The notes under the pieces are model-generated. The model was not told the DNA's origin and made no database searches. It saw only the letters and a list, made by a program, of their open reading frames with translations. DNA of 64,000 nt from the NCBI RefSeq assembly GCF_001425625.1, contig NZ_LMCP01000001.1, positions 435,430 to 499,429 on the forward strand, read 5' to 3'. A program made the position numbers and the translations under genes. The DNA is from Mesorhizobium sp. Root102 (GTDB taxonomy: Bacteria; Pseudomonadota; Alphaproteobacteria; Rhizobiales; Rhizobiaceae). Position 1 is the stretch's first letter; every line of letters starts with the position of its first letter. Shown here in pieces: positions 8,697 through 17,815 of the stretch.

Positions 8697-10208
8697 TCAG
8701 GCCGCGCTGTGCAGCGGTCCGCCGGCGACCTCGGCCAGCAGGCGATCGAGATCGACGTCGGCATTGCGGTGTTCGCCGACGATGGTTTGCTCGGACATCA
8801 CCAGGATGCGATCGGCGGTCTCCAGCGCCTCGTCGAGCTCCGTGACGAACAGCAGCGTGGCGCGGCCGTTTGCACTGGCCCTGAGCTTGGCGGCAATGTC
8901 GCGCCTGGCGGAAATATCGACGCCCTGAAACGGCTCGTCCAGAATGAACAGTCTTGCATCCTGGGCCATCCAGCGGGCGACCATCACCTTCTGCTGGTTG
9001 CCGCCGGACAGTTCCGACATCTCGTCCTTCTCGGAACGGCAGACGATGCCCAGCTCTTCGATCTGCCGGCGTGCGGTAGCGCGTTCCAGACGGCGCCTGA
9101 GAACAGCGAAACGTGACATGCGCTTGTGAAACGGCAGGCTGATATTTTCCTGGATGTTGAAGCCGTCGACGATGCCATTTTCGCCGCGGTCCTTGGCGAC
9201 GAGGAACACGCCGGCGGCGATCGCCTCACCCGTCGAATTCGGTGCATAAGGCTTGCCGTTCATCGTCATGGTGCCGGCGAGCGGCTTGCGCACGCCAAAC
9301 AGCGTCTCGGCCAGCGCCGTCTTGCCGACGCCGACGAGGCCGGTGATAGCAACGACCTCGCCGTCGCCGAGCGTCAGCGAGATCGGTCGGGCGCCCGGTG
9401 CTATGCGCAGGCCGTCTATCTTGATGACAGCATTGGCCGAATCCCTGACAATGATCTGGTCGAGATGGATCTTGCGGCCGAGCATGGCGTTGACCGCGCC
9501 CTCATAGTCGAGCGGTTTCTTGTCGAAAATGCCCGAGACGATCCCGTCACGCATCGAGACGATGCGATCGGCCAACCGCCTGATGTCCGACATGCGGTGC
9601 GAGATATAGAGGATCGCCACGCCTTGCTCGCGCAGCCTGTCGATCAGCGCAAACAGCCGATCAGCCTCGGCGCTGGAGAGCGATGAAGTCGGCTCATCGA
9701 GGATCAGCACTTTCGGCTGGTGCGCCAGCGCGCGGGCAATCGCCACCATCTGGCGATCGGCCAGCGAAAGATCGCTCACCCGCGCCTTCAAATCGATGGC
9801 CAGCCCCATGCGGTCGGCGACCGCCTTGGCCTCTCTGCGTACACGGACCGGATTGAACAGGGTCGGCGCGCCGCTGCCGCTCAGCCGGTCGAGAGTCAAA
9901 TTGGTGGCGACGTCGAGATCGGCGACGACACCGTCATTGATGTTCTGATGCACGGTGACGACGCCGGCGCGGATCGCTTCAGCCGGGGTTTTCGGCGCGA
10001 AATCCTGGTCGGCGAGCGCCATCGTGCCGCCGCCGCGCTCATAGACGCCGGAGATGATCTTGACGAGGGTGGATTTACCGGCGCCGTTGGCGCCCATCAG
10101 CACGGTCACTTCACCGGCATGCAGTTCCAGCGAGACGCCGCCAAGCACCTCGTTATGGCCAAAGGATTTCCTCAGTCCCTCTACGCGGAACACGGCATTG
10201 CCGACCAT
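8697..10208 (-). CDS. Ribose-type ABC transporter, duplicated ATP-binding protein
   Basis: A 503-residue RbsA/MglA-type protein with two nucleotide-binding domains. Domain 1 has Walker A GANGAGKST near residue 37, signature LSLADRQ and Walker B LILDEPTSS. Domain 2 has Walker A GLVGVGKT near 290, signature LSGGNQQ and Walker B LFILDEPFQG. In RbsA-class proteins the second Walker A lysine is often arginine (GAGRT-like), so the retained lysine here is slightly unusual and may mean that both sites hydrolyse ATP. It is the first gene of the transporter operon, whose leader carries a 25-bp palindrome shared with the divergent mtnK promoter region. Confidence 0.9.
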   Translation of the reverse strand: MVGNAVFRVEGLRKSFGHNEVLGGVSLELHAGEVTVLMGANGAGKSTLVKIISGVYERGGGTMALADQDFAPKTPAEAIRAGVVTVHQNINDGVVADLDVATNLTLDRLSGSGAPTLFNPVRVRREAKAVADRMGLAIDLKARVSDLSLADRQMVAIARALAHQPKVLILDEPTSSLSSAEADRLFALIDRLREQGVAILYISHRMSDIRRLADRIVSMRDGIVSGIFDKKPLDYEGAVNAMLGRKIHLDQIIVRDSANAVIKIDGLRIAPGARPISLTLGDGEVVAITGLVGVGKTALAETLFGVRKPLAGTMTMNGKPYAPNSTGEAIAAGVFLVAKDRGENGIVDGFNIQENISLPFHKRMSRFAVLRRRLERATARRQIEELGIVCRSEKDEMSELSGGNQQKVMVARWMAQDARLFILDEPFQGVDISARRDIAAKLRASANGRATLLFVTELDEALETADRILVMSEQTIVGEHRNADVDLDRLLAEVAGGPLHSAA

Positions 10209-10245
10209 GCGTTCCTCCCTGACATGACGCTATGGGCTGTGTCGT

Positions 10246-10270
10246 CAATTGTCAACACGATTGACAATTG
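10246..10270. promoter_or_regulatory. Perfect 10-5-10 palindromic operator between the ABC operon and mtnK
   Basis: Two perfect inverted 10-base arms, CAATTGTCAA (10246-10255) and its complement (10261-10270), surround the five-base spacer CACGA. It sits 38 bases before the ABC operon start and 74 bases before mtnK, so one repressor could control both directions. The regulator is not obvious; the SorC-type protein at 2384-3349 is the nearest candidate because its own leader has a TCAA/TTGA element, but the spacing differs. Confidence 0.7.
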
Positions 10271-10343
10271 CCAGATCGCTTCCTAGCTTGGACCGGCCGC
10301 CATGCCTCCGTTATGTTCGGAGCGCATATGCGGGAGGATGACG

Positions 10344-11618
10344 ATGACTGAAAAATTGCCGTTCGAAGCACTGTCGGTAGAGACCCTGGCTGCCCGCCTC
10401 GGTGACAACGAGGCGCTATGCGCGATGATCGGCAAGGACACGACACGCTGGAAGGTCCGCGAGGTCGGTGACGGCAATCTCAACCTGGTGTTCATCGTCG
10501 AGGGCGCAAGCGGTGCGGCGGTGGTCAAGCAGGCCCTGCCCTATGTCCGCCTGGTCGGCGACAGCTGGCCGCTGCCGTTGAAGCGCTCCTTCTTCGAATA
10601 TCACGCGCTGACAAGGCAAGAGGCGCGCGCGCCGGGCTCGGTGCCGGCGATCCTTTATTTCGATGAAGGCCAGGCGCTGATCATCATGGAATATCTTGCG
10701 CCGCCGCACATCATCCTGCGGCGGGCGCTGATCGAGGGCCGGCAATTGCCGAACATTGCCCGGGATATCGGCCTGTTCATGGCCCGCACGCTGTTTCGCG
10801 GCTCCGACCTGCACATGGCAACCAAGGACCGCAAGGCCGATCTGGCGCTGTTCGCCGACAATGTCGAGCTTTGCGACATCACCGAGAGCCTGGTGTTTTC
10901 CGACCCCTATTTCGACGCCAAGATGAACCGTCACACCTCGCCGCAGCTCGACGGCCTCGTCGCCGAACTGCGTGCCGACCGCGACCTCAAGGTCGAGGCG
11001 CAGCGGCTGAAGCACATCTTCGCCGCCAATGCCGAAACGCTGCTGCATGGCGACCTGCATTCCGGCTCGATCATGGTCACCGAAAGGGAAACCCGGATGA
11101 TCGATCCGGAGTTCGCCTTCTACGGCCCGATGGCCTTCGATGTCGGCATGCTGCTCGCCAATTTCTGGATGTCGTTCTTCTCGCAGCGCGGCCACGAGCA
11201 GAAGGGCAAGCGCGACGCCATGCGCGCCTATCTGCTCGAGGTGACGGTCGAGACTTGGGTCGTATTCCGCGCCGAATTCTCGCATCTGTGGCGCACCGAG
11301 CGCACCGGCATGCTCTATCAGAAGAGCCTGTTCGAGGATCAGGGCGACAGGCTCGGCGCCGAGCAGGCGCTCGACCATGTGCTGCACCAGATCTGGACCG
11401 ACCTGCTCGGCTTTGCCGGCATCGAGGTCCACCGGCGTATCCTCGGCCTCGCCCACAATGCCGATTTCGAGACCATTGCCGACGAGGATCTGCGCGCCAG
11501 TTGTGAAGCAAAAGCGCTGAAATTCGGTCGCCATCTCGCCGTCAACCGGCGCCAGATCCACAGCGTCGACGAGGTCAACCAACTGGCCGCGTTGATCGAA
11601 CAGGAGAGCAGCATTTGA
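10344..11618 (+). CDS. mtnK: S-methyl-5-thioribose kinase
   Basis: A 424-residue member of the aminoglycoside/choline-kinase-like fold, of MtnK length. It has the catalytic loop [10 protein letters not shown] near residue 236 and the metal-binding [17 protein letters not shown] segment directly after. MtnK phosphorylates 5-methylthioribose to the 1-phosphate in the cytoplasm; related enzymes accept 5-deoxyribose. Of two in-frame ATGs, 10344 is chosen because GGGAGG lies six bases upstream; the ATG at 10338 directly abuts it. The gene is translationally coupled to mtnA and divergent from the ribose-type ABC operon, which would supply the substrate. Confidence 0.93.
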   Translation: MTEKLPFEALSVETLAARLGDNEALCAMIGKDTTRWKVREVGDGNLNLVFIVEGASGAAVVKQALPYVRLVGDSWPLPLKRSFFEYHALTRQEARAPGSVPAILYFDEGQALIIMEYLAPPHIILRRALIEGRQLPNIARDIGLFMARTLFRGSDLHMATKDRKADLALFADNVELCDITESLVFSDPYFDAKMNRHTSPQLDGLVAELRADRDLKVEAQRLKHIFAANAETLLHGDLHSGSIMVTERETRMIDPEFAFYGPMAFDVGMLLANFWMSFFSQRGHEQKGKRDAMRAYLLEVTVETWVVFRAEFSHLWRTERTGMLYQKSLFEDQGDRLGAEQALDHVLHQIWTDLLGFAGIEVHRRILGLAHNADFETIADEDLRASCEAKALKFGRHLAVNRRQIHSVDEVNQLAALIEQESSI

Positions 11619-12709
11619 ACGTCGGCGACCGCCACTATCGCACCATCTGGCTGAGCGACGACGGACGTTCGGTGGAGATCATCGACCAGCGCTGGCTGCC
11701 GCATGATTTCCGCATCGAGAAGATCGGCACGGTTGCCGGCATCGCCACCGCCATCCGCGACATGTGGGTGCGCGGCGCACCGCTGATCGGCGTCACAGCG
11801 GCCTATGGCGTCGCCATGCAGATGGCTGACGATCCGTCGGATGCAGCGCTCGACGCCGTGTGGGAGACCCTGCACGAAACGCGTCCGACCGCGATCAATC
11901 TGCGCTGGGCGCTGGACGAGATGCGACGCTTCCTGCGACCGCTGCCGGCAGACCAGCGCGCCGCGGCCGCCTATCGGCGCGCCGGCGAGATCGCCGATGA
12001 GGATGTCGGCCTCAACCGCGCCATCGGCCAAAACGGTCTCGCCATCATCAAGGCGATCGCGGCACGCAAGCAGAAGGGCGAGCCGGTCAACATCCTCACC
12101 CACTGCAATGCCGGTTGGCTGGCGACCGTCGACTACGGCACCGCCACCGCGCCTATCTATCTGGCGACGGAGGCCGAAATTCCGGTTCACGTCTATGTCG
12201 ATGAAACACGGCCGCGCAACCAGGGTGCCCAGCTGACCGCCTGGGAGATGGCCGGCCACGGCGTGCCGCATACGCTGATCGTCGACAATGCCGGCGGCCA
12301 TCTGATGCAGCGCGGCGCGATCGACATGGTCATTGTCGGCACCGACCGCACCACCGCCGACGGCGATGTCTGCAACAAGATCGGCACCTATCTGAAGGCA
12401 CTCGCAGCCGCCGACAATGATGTGCCGTTCTATGTCGCGCTGCCGTCGCCCACCATCGACTGGACAGTGCATGACGGACTGGCCGAGATCCCGATCGAGC
12501 AGCGCTCGGCCGACGAGGTCTCGCTGGTCTGGGGCAAGACCGCTGCCGGCGAGATTGCCCAGGTGCGCATTTCGCCGGAGACGACGCCCGCGGCGAACCC
12601 GGCCTTCGATGTGACGCCGGCGCGGCTGGTCACCGGCCTAATCACCGAGCGCGGTGTCGCCAAGGCATCACGCGAGGGCCTGAAGGCGATGTTCCCAGAG
12701 CGAGCGTAG
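11615..12709 (+). CDS. mtnA: S-methyl-5-thioribose-1-phosphate isomerase
   Basis: This 364-residue aldose-ketose isomerase of the eIF2B-alpha-like fold has both catalytic motifs: the cysteine in THCNAG near residue 164 and the aspartate in [11 protein letters not shown] near 243. It converts methylthioribose-1-phosphate to methylthioribulose-1-phosphate. The start is a TTG overlapping the mtnK stop (TTGA), with AGGAGA seven bases upstream, so the two are coupled. The later methionine-salvage genes (mtnB, mtnC, mtnD) are not in the window; an aldolase route through the protein at 3441-5495 is a possible continuation. Confidence 0.93.
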   Translation: MNVGDRHYRTIWLSDDGRSVEIIDQRWLPHDFRIEKIGTVAGIATAIRDMWVRGAPLIGVTAAYGVAMQMADDPSDAALDAVWETLHETRPTAINLRWALDEMRRFLRPLPADQRAAAAYRRAGEIADEDVGLNRAIGQNGLAIIKAIAARKQKGEPVNILTHCNAGWLATVDYGTATAPIYLATEAEIPVHVYVDETRPRNQGAQLTAWEMAGHGVPHTLIVDNAGGHLMQRGAIDMVIVGTDRTTADGDVCNKIGTYLKALAAADNDVPFYVALPSPTIDWTVHDGLAEIPIEQRSADEVSLVWGKTAAGEIAQVRISPETTPAANPAFDVTPARLVTGLITERGVAKASREGLKAMFPERA

Positions 12710-12719
12710 CCGCTCACTT

Positions 12720-13259
12720 CTAGTACAGAGGCTCGGCCATATGCTTCGGCGTGGGCCATGTCTCTGTAATGCCCGGCTGCACCGGCCGCTCGAGATAGGT
12801 CGATAAAACCACATAGCTGCGCGTCGAGGTGACGCCCGGCGTTTCGTACAGGCGCGCCAAAAGGCCTTCGAGTGCTCTGGTGTCTTCCGTGCGGACCTTC
12901 AGCAGCATGCAGGTATCACCGGCGACGGTATGGATCTCCTCGACTTCGGGATATTGCGAGACCGCCATCAGTTCCGGCGTCTTTCCCCAGCCCCTGGTGT
13001 CGATGTGGACAAAGGCAAGCAAAGGCTTCTTCACCGCCCGGGGATCGATGATGGCGACCGTGTTGCGGATGGCGCCGCTGCGCCGGAGCCGTTTGACCCG
13101 CTCATGTGCTGCGGGTGGCGACAAGCCAACGCGATCGCCGAGTTCGGCATAGCTGATCGTGGCGTCATCGACCAGGACGCCTAATATTCTTCGGTCTGTC
13201 GCGTCGAGATCGCGGGCCGCAGCCCTGTTCTGCAGAATGCCATCTGTTTCTTCATCCAT
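12720..13259 (-). CDS. Lrp/AsnC family transcriptional regulator
   Basis: A 179-residue protein with an N-terminal winged helix-turn-helix (LDATDRRILGVLVDDATISY, then LGDRVGLSPPAAHERVKRL) at residues about 18-60. A C-terminal RAM/AsnC ligand-binding domain follows, ending with the typical TRSYVVLSTYLER strand. These proteins form octamers that respond to amino acids. It is divergent from an MFS exporter-like gene only 49 bases away, a common arrangement in which the regulator controls the transporter. Length is slightly above the usual 150-165 because of N- and C-terminal tails. Confidence 0.9.
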   Translation of the reverse strand: MDEETDGILQNRAAARDLDATDRRILGVLVDDATISYAELGDRVGLSPPAAHERVKRLRRSGAIRNTVAIIDPRAVKKPLLAFVHIDTRGWGKTPELMAVSQYPEVEEIHTVAGDTCMLLKVRTEDTRALEGLLARLYETPGVTSTRSYVVLSTYLERPVQPGITETWPTPKHMAEPLY

Positions 13260-13308
13260 GGCGAAATTCCCTGTTCTCCGCTGAATAAAATACGGCCATT
13301 ATGCTGAT

Positions 13309-14478
13309 ATGTCGAACATTGATCAAGTTGCACCATTGACTGCCCGAGCGCCGATCCCGGCGCTCGCCTATCTCTTGACGGGCTGCATCGCCGTGATCGG
13401 CTCGAACTCGCTTGTGCTGGGTCCGATCGCACCTGCAGTGGCCTCGTCGTTCGGGACCAGCGTGCCGACCGTGATGATTGCGGCGGCGTCGTTCGGTCTC
13501 GGCACCTCCGCAAGCGCCCTGTTCCTGGCCCGCTACATCGACCGGCTCGGTGCACGCCGGATGCTGCAGGGCGCACTGTTGCTGCTGGCACTGGCATTGG
13601 TCGCGAGTGCCGCGGCACCCACTGTGATCATGCTGGTCGCGGCACAGCTGCTCGCCGGCATTGCCGCCGGTATCGCCATGCCGGCAATCTATGCCAGCGC
13701 CGCGGCCATCGCTCCACCGGGCAGGGAGAGCGGCACGATCGGCGTCGTGCTCACCGGATGGACGCTCAGCATGGTGGCCGGCGTCTCGCTGTCGGCCGTA
13801 CTTGCCGATCTCGTGCATTGGCGTGCCGTTTTCGCCGCGGTCGCGCTACTGGCAATGCTAGCGTTGGCCGGCCTCGCACTGTCGTCGCTGAGCGACGTCA
13901 GGAAGAGCGGCCCAGCGCCGACGCCAATAGACGCGCTCGGCATTCCCGGCATCGTCCCGCTTCTCATTGCCTGCGCCGCCTTCATGACCGCGTTCTATGG
14001 TGTCTATGGCTATCTAGGCGACCACCTTCACGTTGGGCTTGGGCAGCCGGTCAGCGCCAATGGGCTGGCAGCCCTTGCCTATGGCATCGGCTTCGGCACG
14101 GCTGCTCTCCTCGACGGCGTCATCGATCGGCTCGGCGCACGACGCGTCATGCCATTCGCCTATCTCCTGGTCGCCGTCGTCTACGTGGCCATGGCCGCAA
14201 CGAGCGGCAGTTTCGGTGTGACCATAGCCATGGTCGCGGTCTGGGGGCTGGCCAATCATTTCGGCCTGAACGTCCTGGTGATGCGCCTGTCAGCGCTCGA
14301 TCCATCGCGGCGCGGCACGATCATGGGCCTGAACAGCGCGGTGACCTATCTCGCGGTCTTCGTCGGCACCACCAGCTTCGGACCGCTCTATTCCAGCTTC
14401 GGCTTCGCCATATGCGCGGCGGTTGCGGCAGTGCTGATGCTGATTGCCGCGTCGGCGGCGGCTTGGCGCACGAGGTAG
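13309..14478 (+). CDS. MFS transporter, AraJ/YdhP-type
   Basis: A 389-residue membrane protein, almost entirely hydrophobic, with about 12 predicted segments. The MFS loop 2-3 motif is recognisable as ARYIDRLGARRML near residue 73 and is echoed in the second half as DRLGARRVM near 275, which supports the duplicated six-plus-six topology. The family includes sugar and drug efflux proteins. Divergence from the Lrp-type regulator suggests export of an amino acid or related compound (inference). It ends about 75 bases before the FMN riboswitch. Confidence 0.85.
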   Translation: MSNIDQVAPLTARAPIPALAYLLTGCIAVIGSNSLVLGPIAPAVASSFGTSVPTVMIAAASFGLGTSASALFLARYIDRLGARRMLQGALLLLALALVASAAAPTVIMLVAAQLLAGIAAGIAMPAIYASAAAIAPPGRESGTIGVVLTGWTLSMVAGVSLSAVLADLVHWRAVFAAVALLAMLALAGLALSSLSDVRKSGPAPTPIDALGIPGIVPLLIACAAFMTAFYGVYGYLGDHLHVGLGQPVSANGLAALAYGIGFGTAALLDGVIDRLGARRVMPFAYLLVAVVYVAMAATSGSFGVTIAMVAVWGLANHFGLNVLVMRLSALDPSRRGTIMGLNSAVTYLAVFVGTTSFGPLYSSFGFAICAAVAAVLMLIAASAAAWRTR

Positions 14479-14551
14479 CGGCCGAACGTGCTTGGCCCAA
14501 CCTTCTCACGGTTGACAGCAGCGCCCTGCCCTTTCATACAAATGGCGTTAA

Positions 14552-15300
<749 letters not shown>

Positions 15301-15463
15301 GGTCACCAAACAGTCCGGATTTCAACCCTGCAACAAGAATTGCGATCGAGAAGACCGCTGAAGGTTGCGGTTCCGTTGAAATCCGGCCAGAAGCATCAAG
15401 GGCCGGGCGGCAATCGGCTGGCCCGTGACGTTGCGCTTGAAACCAGATACGGGAGACTATTGG

Positions 15464-16528
15464 GTGGCTCGCATAACACTGAGACAATTGCTCGACCACG
15501 CCGCCGAATACGGCTACGGCGTGCCCGCTTTCAACATGAACAACATGGAACAGGGCCTCGCCATCATGGAGGCCGCCGAGGAGACCAAGTCACCGGTCAT
15601 CCTGCAGGCGAGCCGCGGCGCGCGCGCCTATGCCAATGACGTGGTGCTGGCCAAGCTGATCGACGCGCTGGTCGAAATCCATCCCGATATTCCGGTCTGT
15701 ATGCATCTCGACCATGGCAACAACGAAGCCACCTGCGTCACCGCGATCCAGTACGGCTTCACGTCTGTCATGATGGACGGATCGCTGAAGGAAGACGGCA
15801 AGACCCCGGCCGACTACGCATACAATTCCGGCATCACCAAACGCGTCGTCGACATGGCGCATTGGGGCGGCGTGTCCGTCGAAGGCGAGATCGGCGTGCT
15901 CGGCTCGCTGGAGAGCGGCGGCGGCGAACAGGAAGACGGCCACGGCGTCGAAGGCGCGATCAGCCACGACCAGTTGCTGACCGATCCGGAACAGGCGGTG
16001 GAGTTCGTCAAGGACACCCATGTCGATGCACTGGCGGTTGCCATGGGCACCAGCCATGGCGCCTACAAATTCTCGCGCAAGCCGGACGGCGCGGTGCTGG
16101 CCATGAACGTCATCGAGGAGATCCACCGCCGGCTGCCGAACATGCATCTGGTCATGCACGGCTCGTCCTCGGTGCCGGAGGACCTGCAGGAGATCATCAA
16201 CAAATATGGCGGCCAGATGAAGCCGACCTGGGGCGTGCCGGTCGAGGAGATCCAGCGCGGCATCAAGCACGGCGTGCGCAAGATCAACATCGACACCGAC
16301 AACCGCATGGCGCTGACCGGCGCCATCCGCAAGGTACTGACCGAGAACCCGAGCGAGTTCGACCCGCGCAAGTACCTGACACCTGCCATGGCGGCGATGC
16401 GCAAGCTCTGCAAGGAGCGTTTCGAACAGTTCGGCACCGCCGGCAACGCGCAGAAGATCAAGCCGCTGCCGGTCGCGGAGATGGCCAAGCGCTACAAGTC
16501 AGGCAGTCTCGACCCGAAGTTCGGCTGA
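15464..16528 (+). CDS. fba: Class II fructose-bisphosphate aldolase
   Basis: This 354-residue zinc aldolase has the N-terminal [11 protein letters not shown] segment, the HLDHGNN metal motif near residue 80, [11 protein letters not shown] near 106 and a C-terminal NIDTDNRMA phosphate-binding motif. It splits fructose-1,6-bisphosphate to DHAP and glyceraldehyde-3-phosphate. The length and long C-terminal region fit the CbbA-like class IIA enzymes common in rhizobia. The GTG at 15464 is preferred, with GGGAG eight bases upstream; an ATG at 15425 is also open. It stands alone, followed by a terminator hairpin. Confidence 0.92.
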   Translation: MARITLRQLLDHAAEYGYGVPAFNMNNMEQGLAIMEAAEETKSPVILQASRGARAYANDVVLAKLIDALVEIHPDIPVCMHLDHGNNEATCVTAIQYGFTSVMMDGSLKEDGKTPADYAYNSGITKRVVDMAHWGGVSVEGEIGVLGSLESGGGEQEDGHGVEGAISHDQLLTDPEQAVEFVKDTHVDALAVAMGTSHGAYKFSRKPDGAVLAMNVIEEIHRRLPNMHLVMHGSSSVPEDLQEIINKYGGQMKPTWGVPVEEIQRGIKHGVRKINIDTDNRMALTGAIRKVLTENPSEFDPRKYLTPAMAAMRKLCKERFEQFGTAGNAQKIKPLPVAEMAKRYKSGSLDPKFG

Positions 16529-16544
16529 GCTCCAGCGATCTTTC

Positions 16545-16577
16545 CCAGAGCTGCCAGGAGCACCTTGGCAGCTCTGG
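16545..16577. terminator. Strong hairpin between convergent fba and VWA genes
   Basis: Perfect 12-base arms CCAGAGCTGCCA (16545-16556) and complement (16566-16577) enclose a nine-base loop whose ends can pair further. It lies 16 bases after the fba stop and 11 bases before the end of the convergent VWA gene. There is no long T run on either side, so it is an I-shaped bidirectional terminator at best. Confidence 0.6.
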
Positions 16578-16588
16578 TACCAGCTGTT

Positions 16589-17815
16589 TCACTCCGGCGC
16601 TTCGGCTTCGGCTCGAACAAGCTTGATGTCGGCGCCGGCCGCCCAGGCGCCTATATCTTCCCGACGCAATGCTGCCGCCATCATGTCTGGAAACAGATCC
16701 GGCGTGCAGGCGAAAACCGGAATGCCCAAGGCGGCCACTGAGCCCGCCATCTTGGGGTCATAACCAGGCCTGCCCTGATCGGTCAGCGCCAGAAGCACCA
16801 CGACGTTGACGCCGGAGCGAACGAGTGCTGCAAGCCGCTGCAGCAATTCCTGGCCGTTGCCGCCTTCATAAAGGTCGGTGATCAGCACCATATGCGACTT
16901 GGTCGGCCGTTCGATGCGGTCCGCGCAATAGGCGACGGCCTGGTTGATGTCGGTGCCGCCGCCCAGTTGCACGCCAAACAGGACTTCGACAGGATCGCTG
17001 AGCTCCTCTGTCAGATCGACGATCGCCGTGTCGAAGCAGACGAGCTTGGTCCGCACGACCGGCAGGGAAGCCATCACCGCGGCGAATATCGAGGCGTAGA
17101 TCACCGAGCTTGCCATCGAGCCCGACTGGTCGACACACAGCACCACCTCATCCAGGTCGACCAGCCTTCGCTGTTTGCGCATGAAGCCGACCAGCTTCTC
17201 CGGCACGATGGTTTTGTACTCGGGCTGGTAATGGCGAAGGTTGGCCGAGATCGTACGCGGCCAGTCGATGTCGCGCTGGCGTGGGCGGTTGGTGCGTTGC
17301 GACCGTTCGACCGCGCCGCGTATCGCCTCGGCCGTCTTCTGCTCCAGCCGCTGCATCAACTTGGCGACGATATCGGCGATGATCGTACGCGCAATGTCCT
17401 TGGTCTTGGCCGGCATGACGGAGCGCAGCGAAATCAGGTCGGCGACGAGATTGACGTCCGCCTCGATCGCCTTGAGGAATTCCGGCTCCATCAGCATCTG
17501 CTTCAGGTTGAGCCGTTCGAAGGCATCCTTCTGGACTATCTGGACGACCTGCGCGGGGAAGAACGACCTGATATCGCCCATCCACTGCGCCACCCTCGGC
17601 GCCGAGCGCCCGAGCCCGCCGCGCCGCTTGCGCGGATCGGCGGCAGCATCGCCGGCGCCATCGCCGTAGAGTGCATCGAGCGCCGCCGAAAGCCGCTTGT
17701 CATTGCCGGACAGCGCTGACGAAGACTCGTCATCCGCACCGATCGCCAGGCGCCAGCGGCGCTCCCGTTCGTCGCCGGCCGATTCGGTTTCGCCGATATC
17801 GGCCTCTTCATCCAT
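16589..17815 (-). CDS. VWA-domain protein of a five-gene MoxR-associated operon
   Basis: The C-terminal half (from about residue 220) is a von Willebrand A domain with an intact metal-binding MIDAS: DQSGSM near 226-231, a conserved threonine-aspartate (GGGTDINQA) near 285 and a late aspartate in LITDLYEGG. The N-terminal half is charged and lacks membrane segments, so the protein is probably cytoplasmic. VWA proteins paired with MoxR AAA+ ATPases act as co-chaperones, for example in metal-cofactor insertion. It is the last gene of the operon and overlaps the DUF5682 gene by eight bases. The substrate is unknown. Confidence 0.88.
   Translation of the reverse strand: MDEEADIGETESAGDERERRWRLAIGADDESSSALSGNDKRLSAALDALYGDGAGDAAADPRKRRGGLGRSAPRVAQWMGDIRSFFPAQVVQIVQKDAFERLNLKQMLMEPEFLKAIEADVNLVADLISLRSVMPAKTKDIARTIIADIVAKLMQRLEQKTAEAIRGAVERSQRTNRPRQRDIDWPRTISANLRHYQPEYKTIVPEKLVGFMRKQRRLVDLDEVVLCVDQSGSMASSVIYASIFAAVMASLPVVRTKLVCFDTAIVDLTEELSDPVEVLFGVQLGGGTDINQAVAYCADRIERPTKSHMVLITDLYEGGNGQELLQRLAALVRSGVNVVVLLALTDQGRPGYDPKMAGSVAALGIPVFACTPDLFPDMMAAALRREDIGAWAAGADIKLVRAEAEAPE

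Noticed and set aside
10416..11582. Long antisense frame of 388 codons opposite mtnK
   Set aside because: Shadow frame of high-GC DNA; mtnK motifs are complete on the plus strand.
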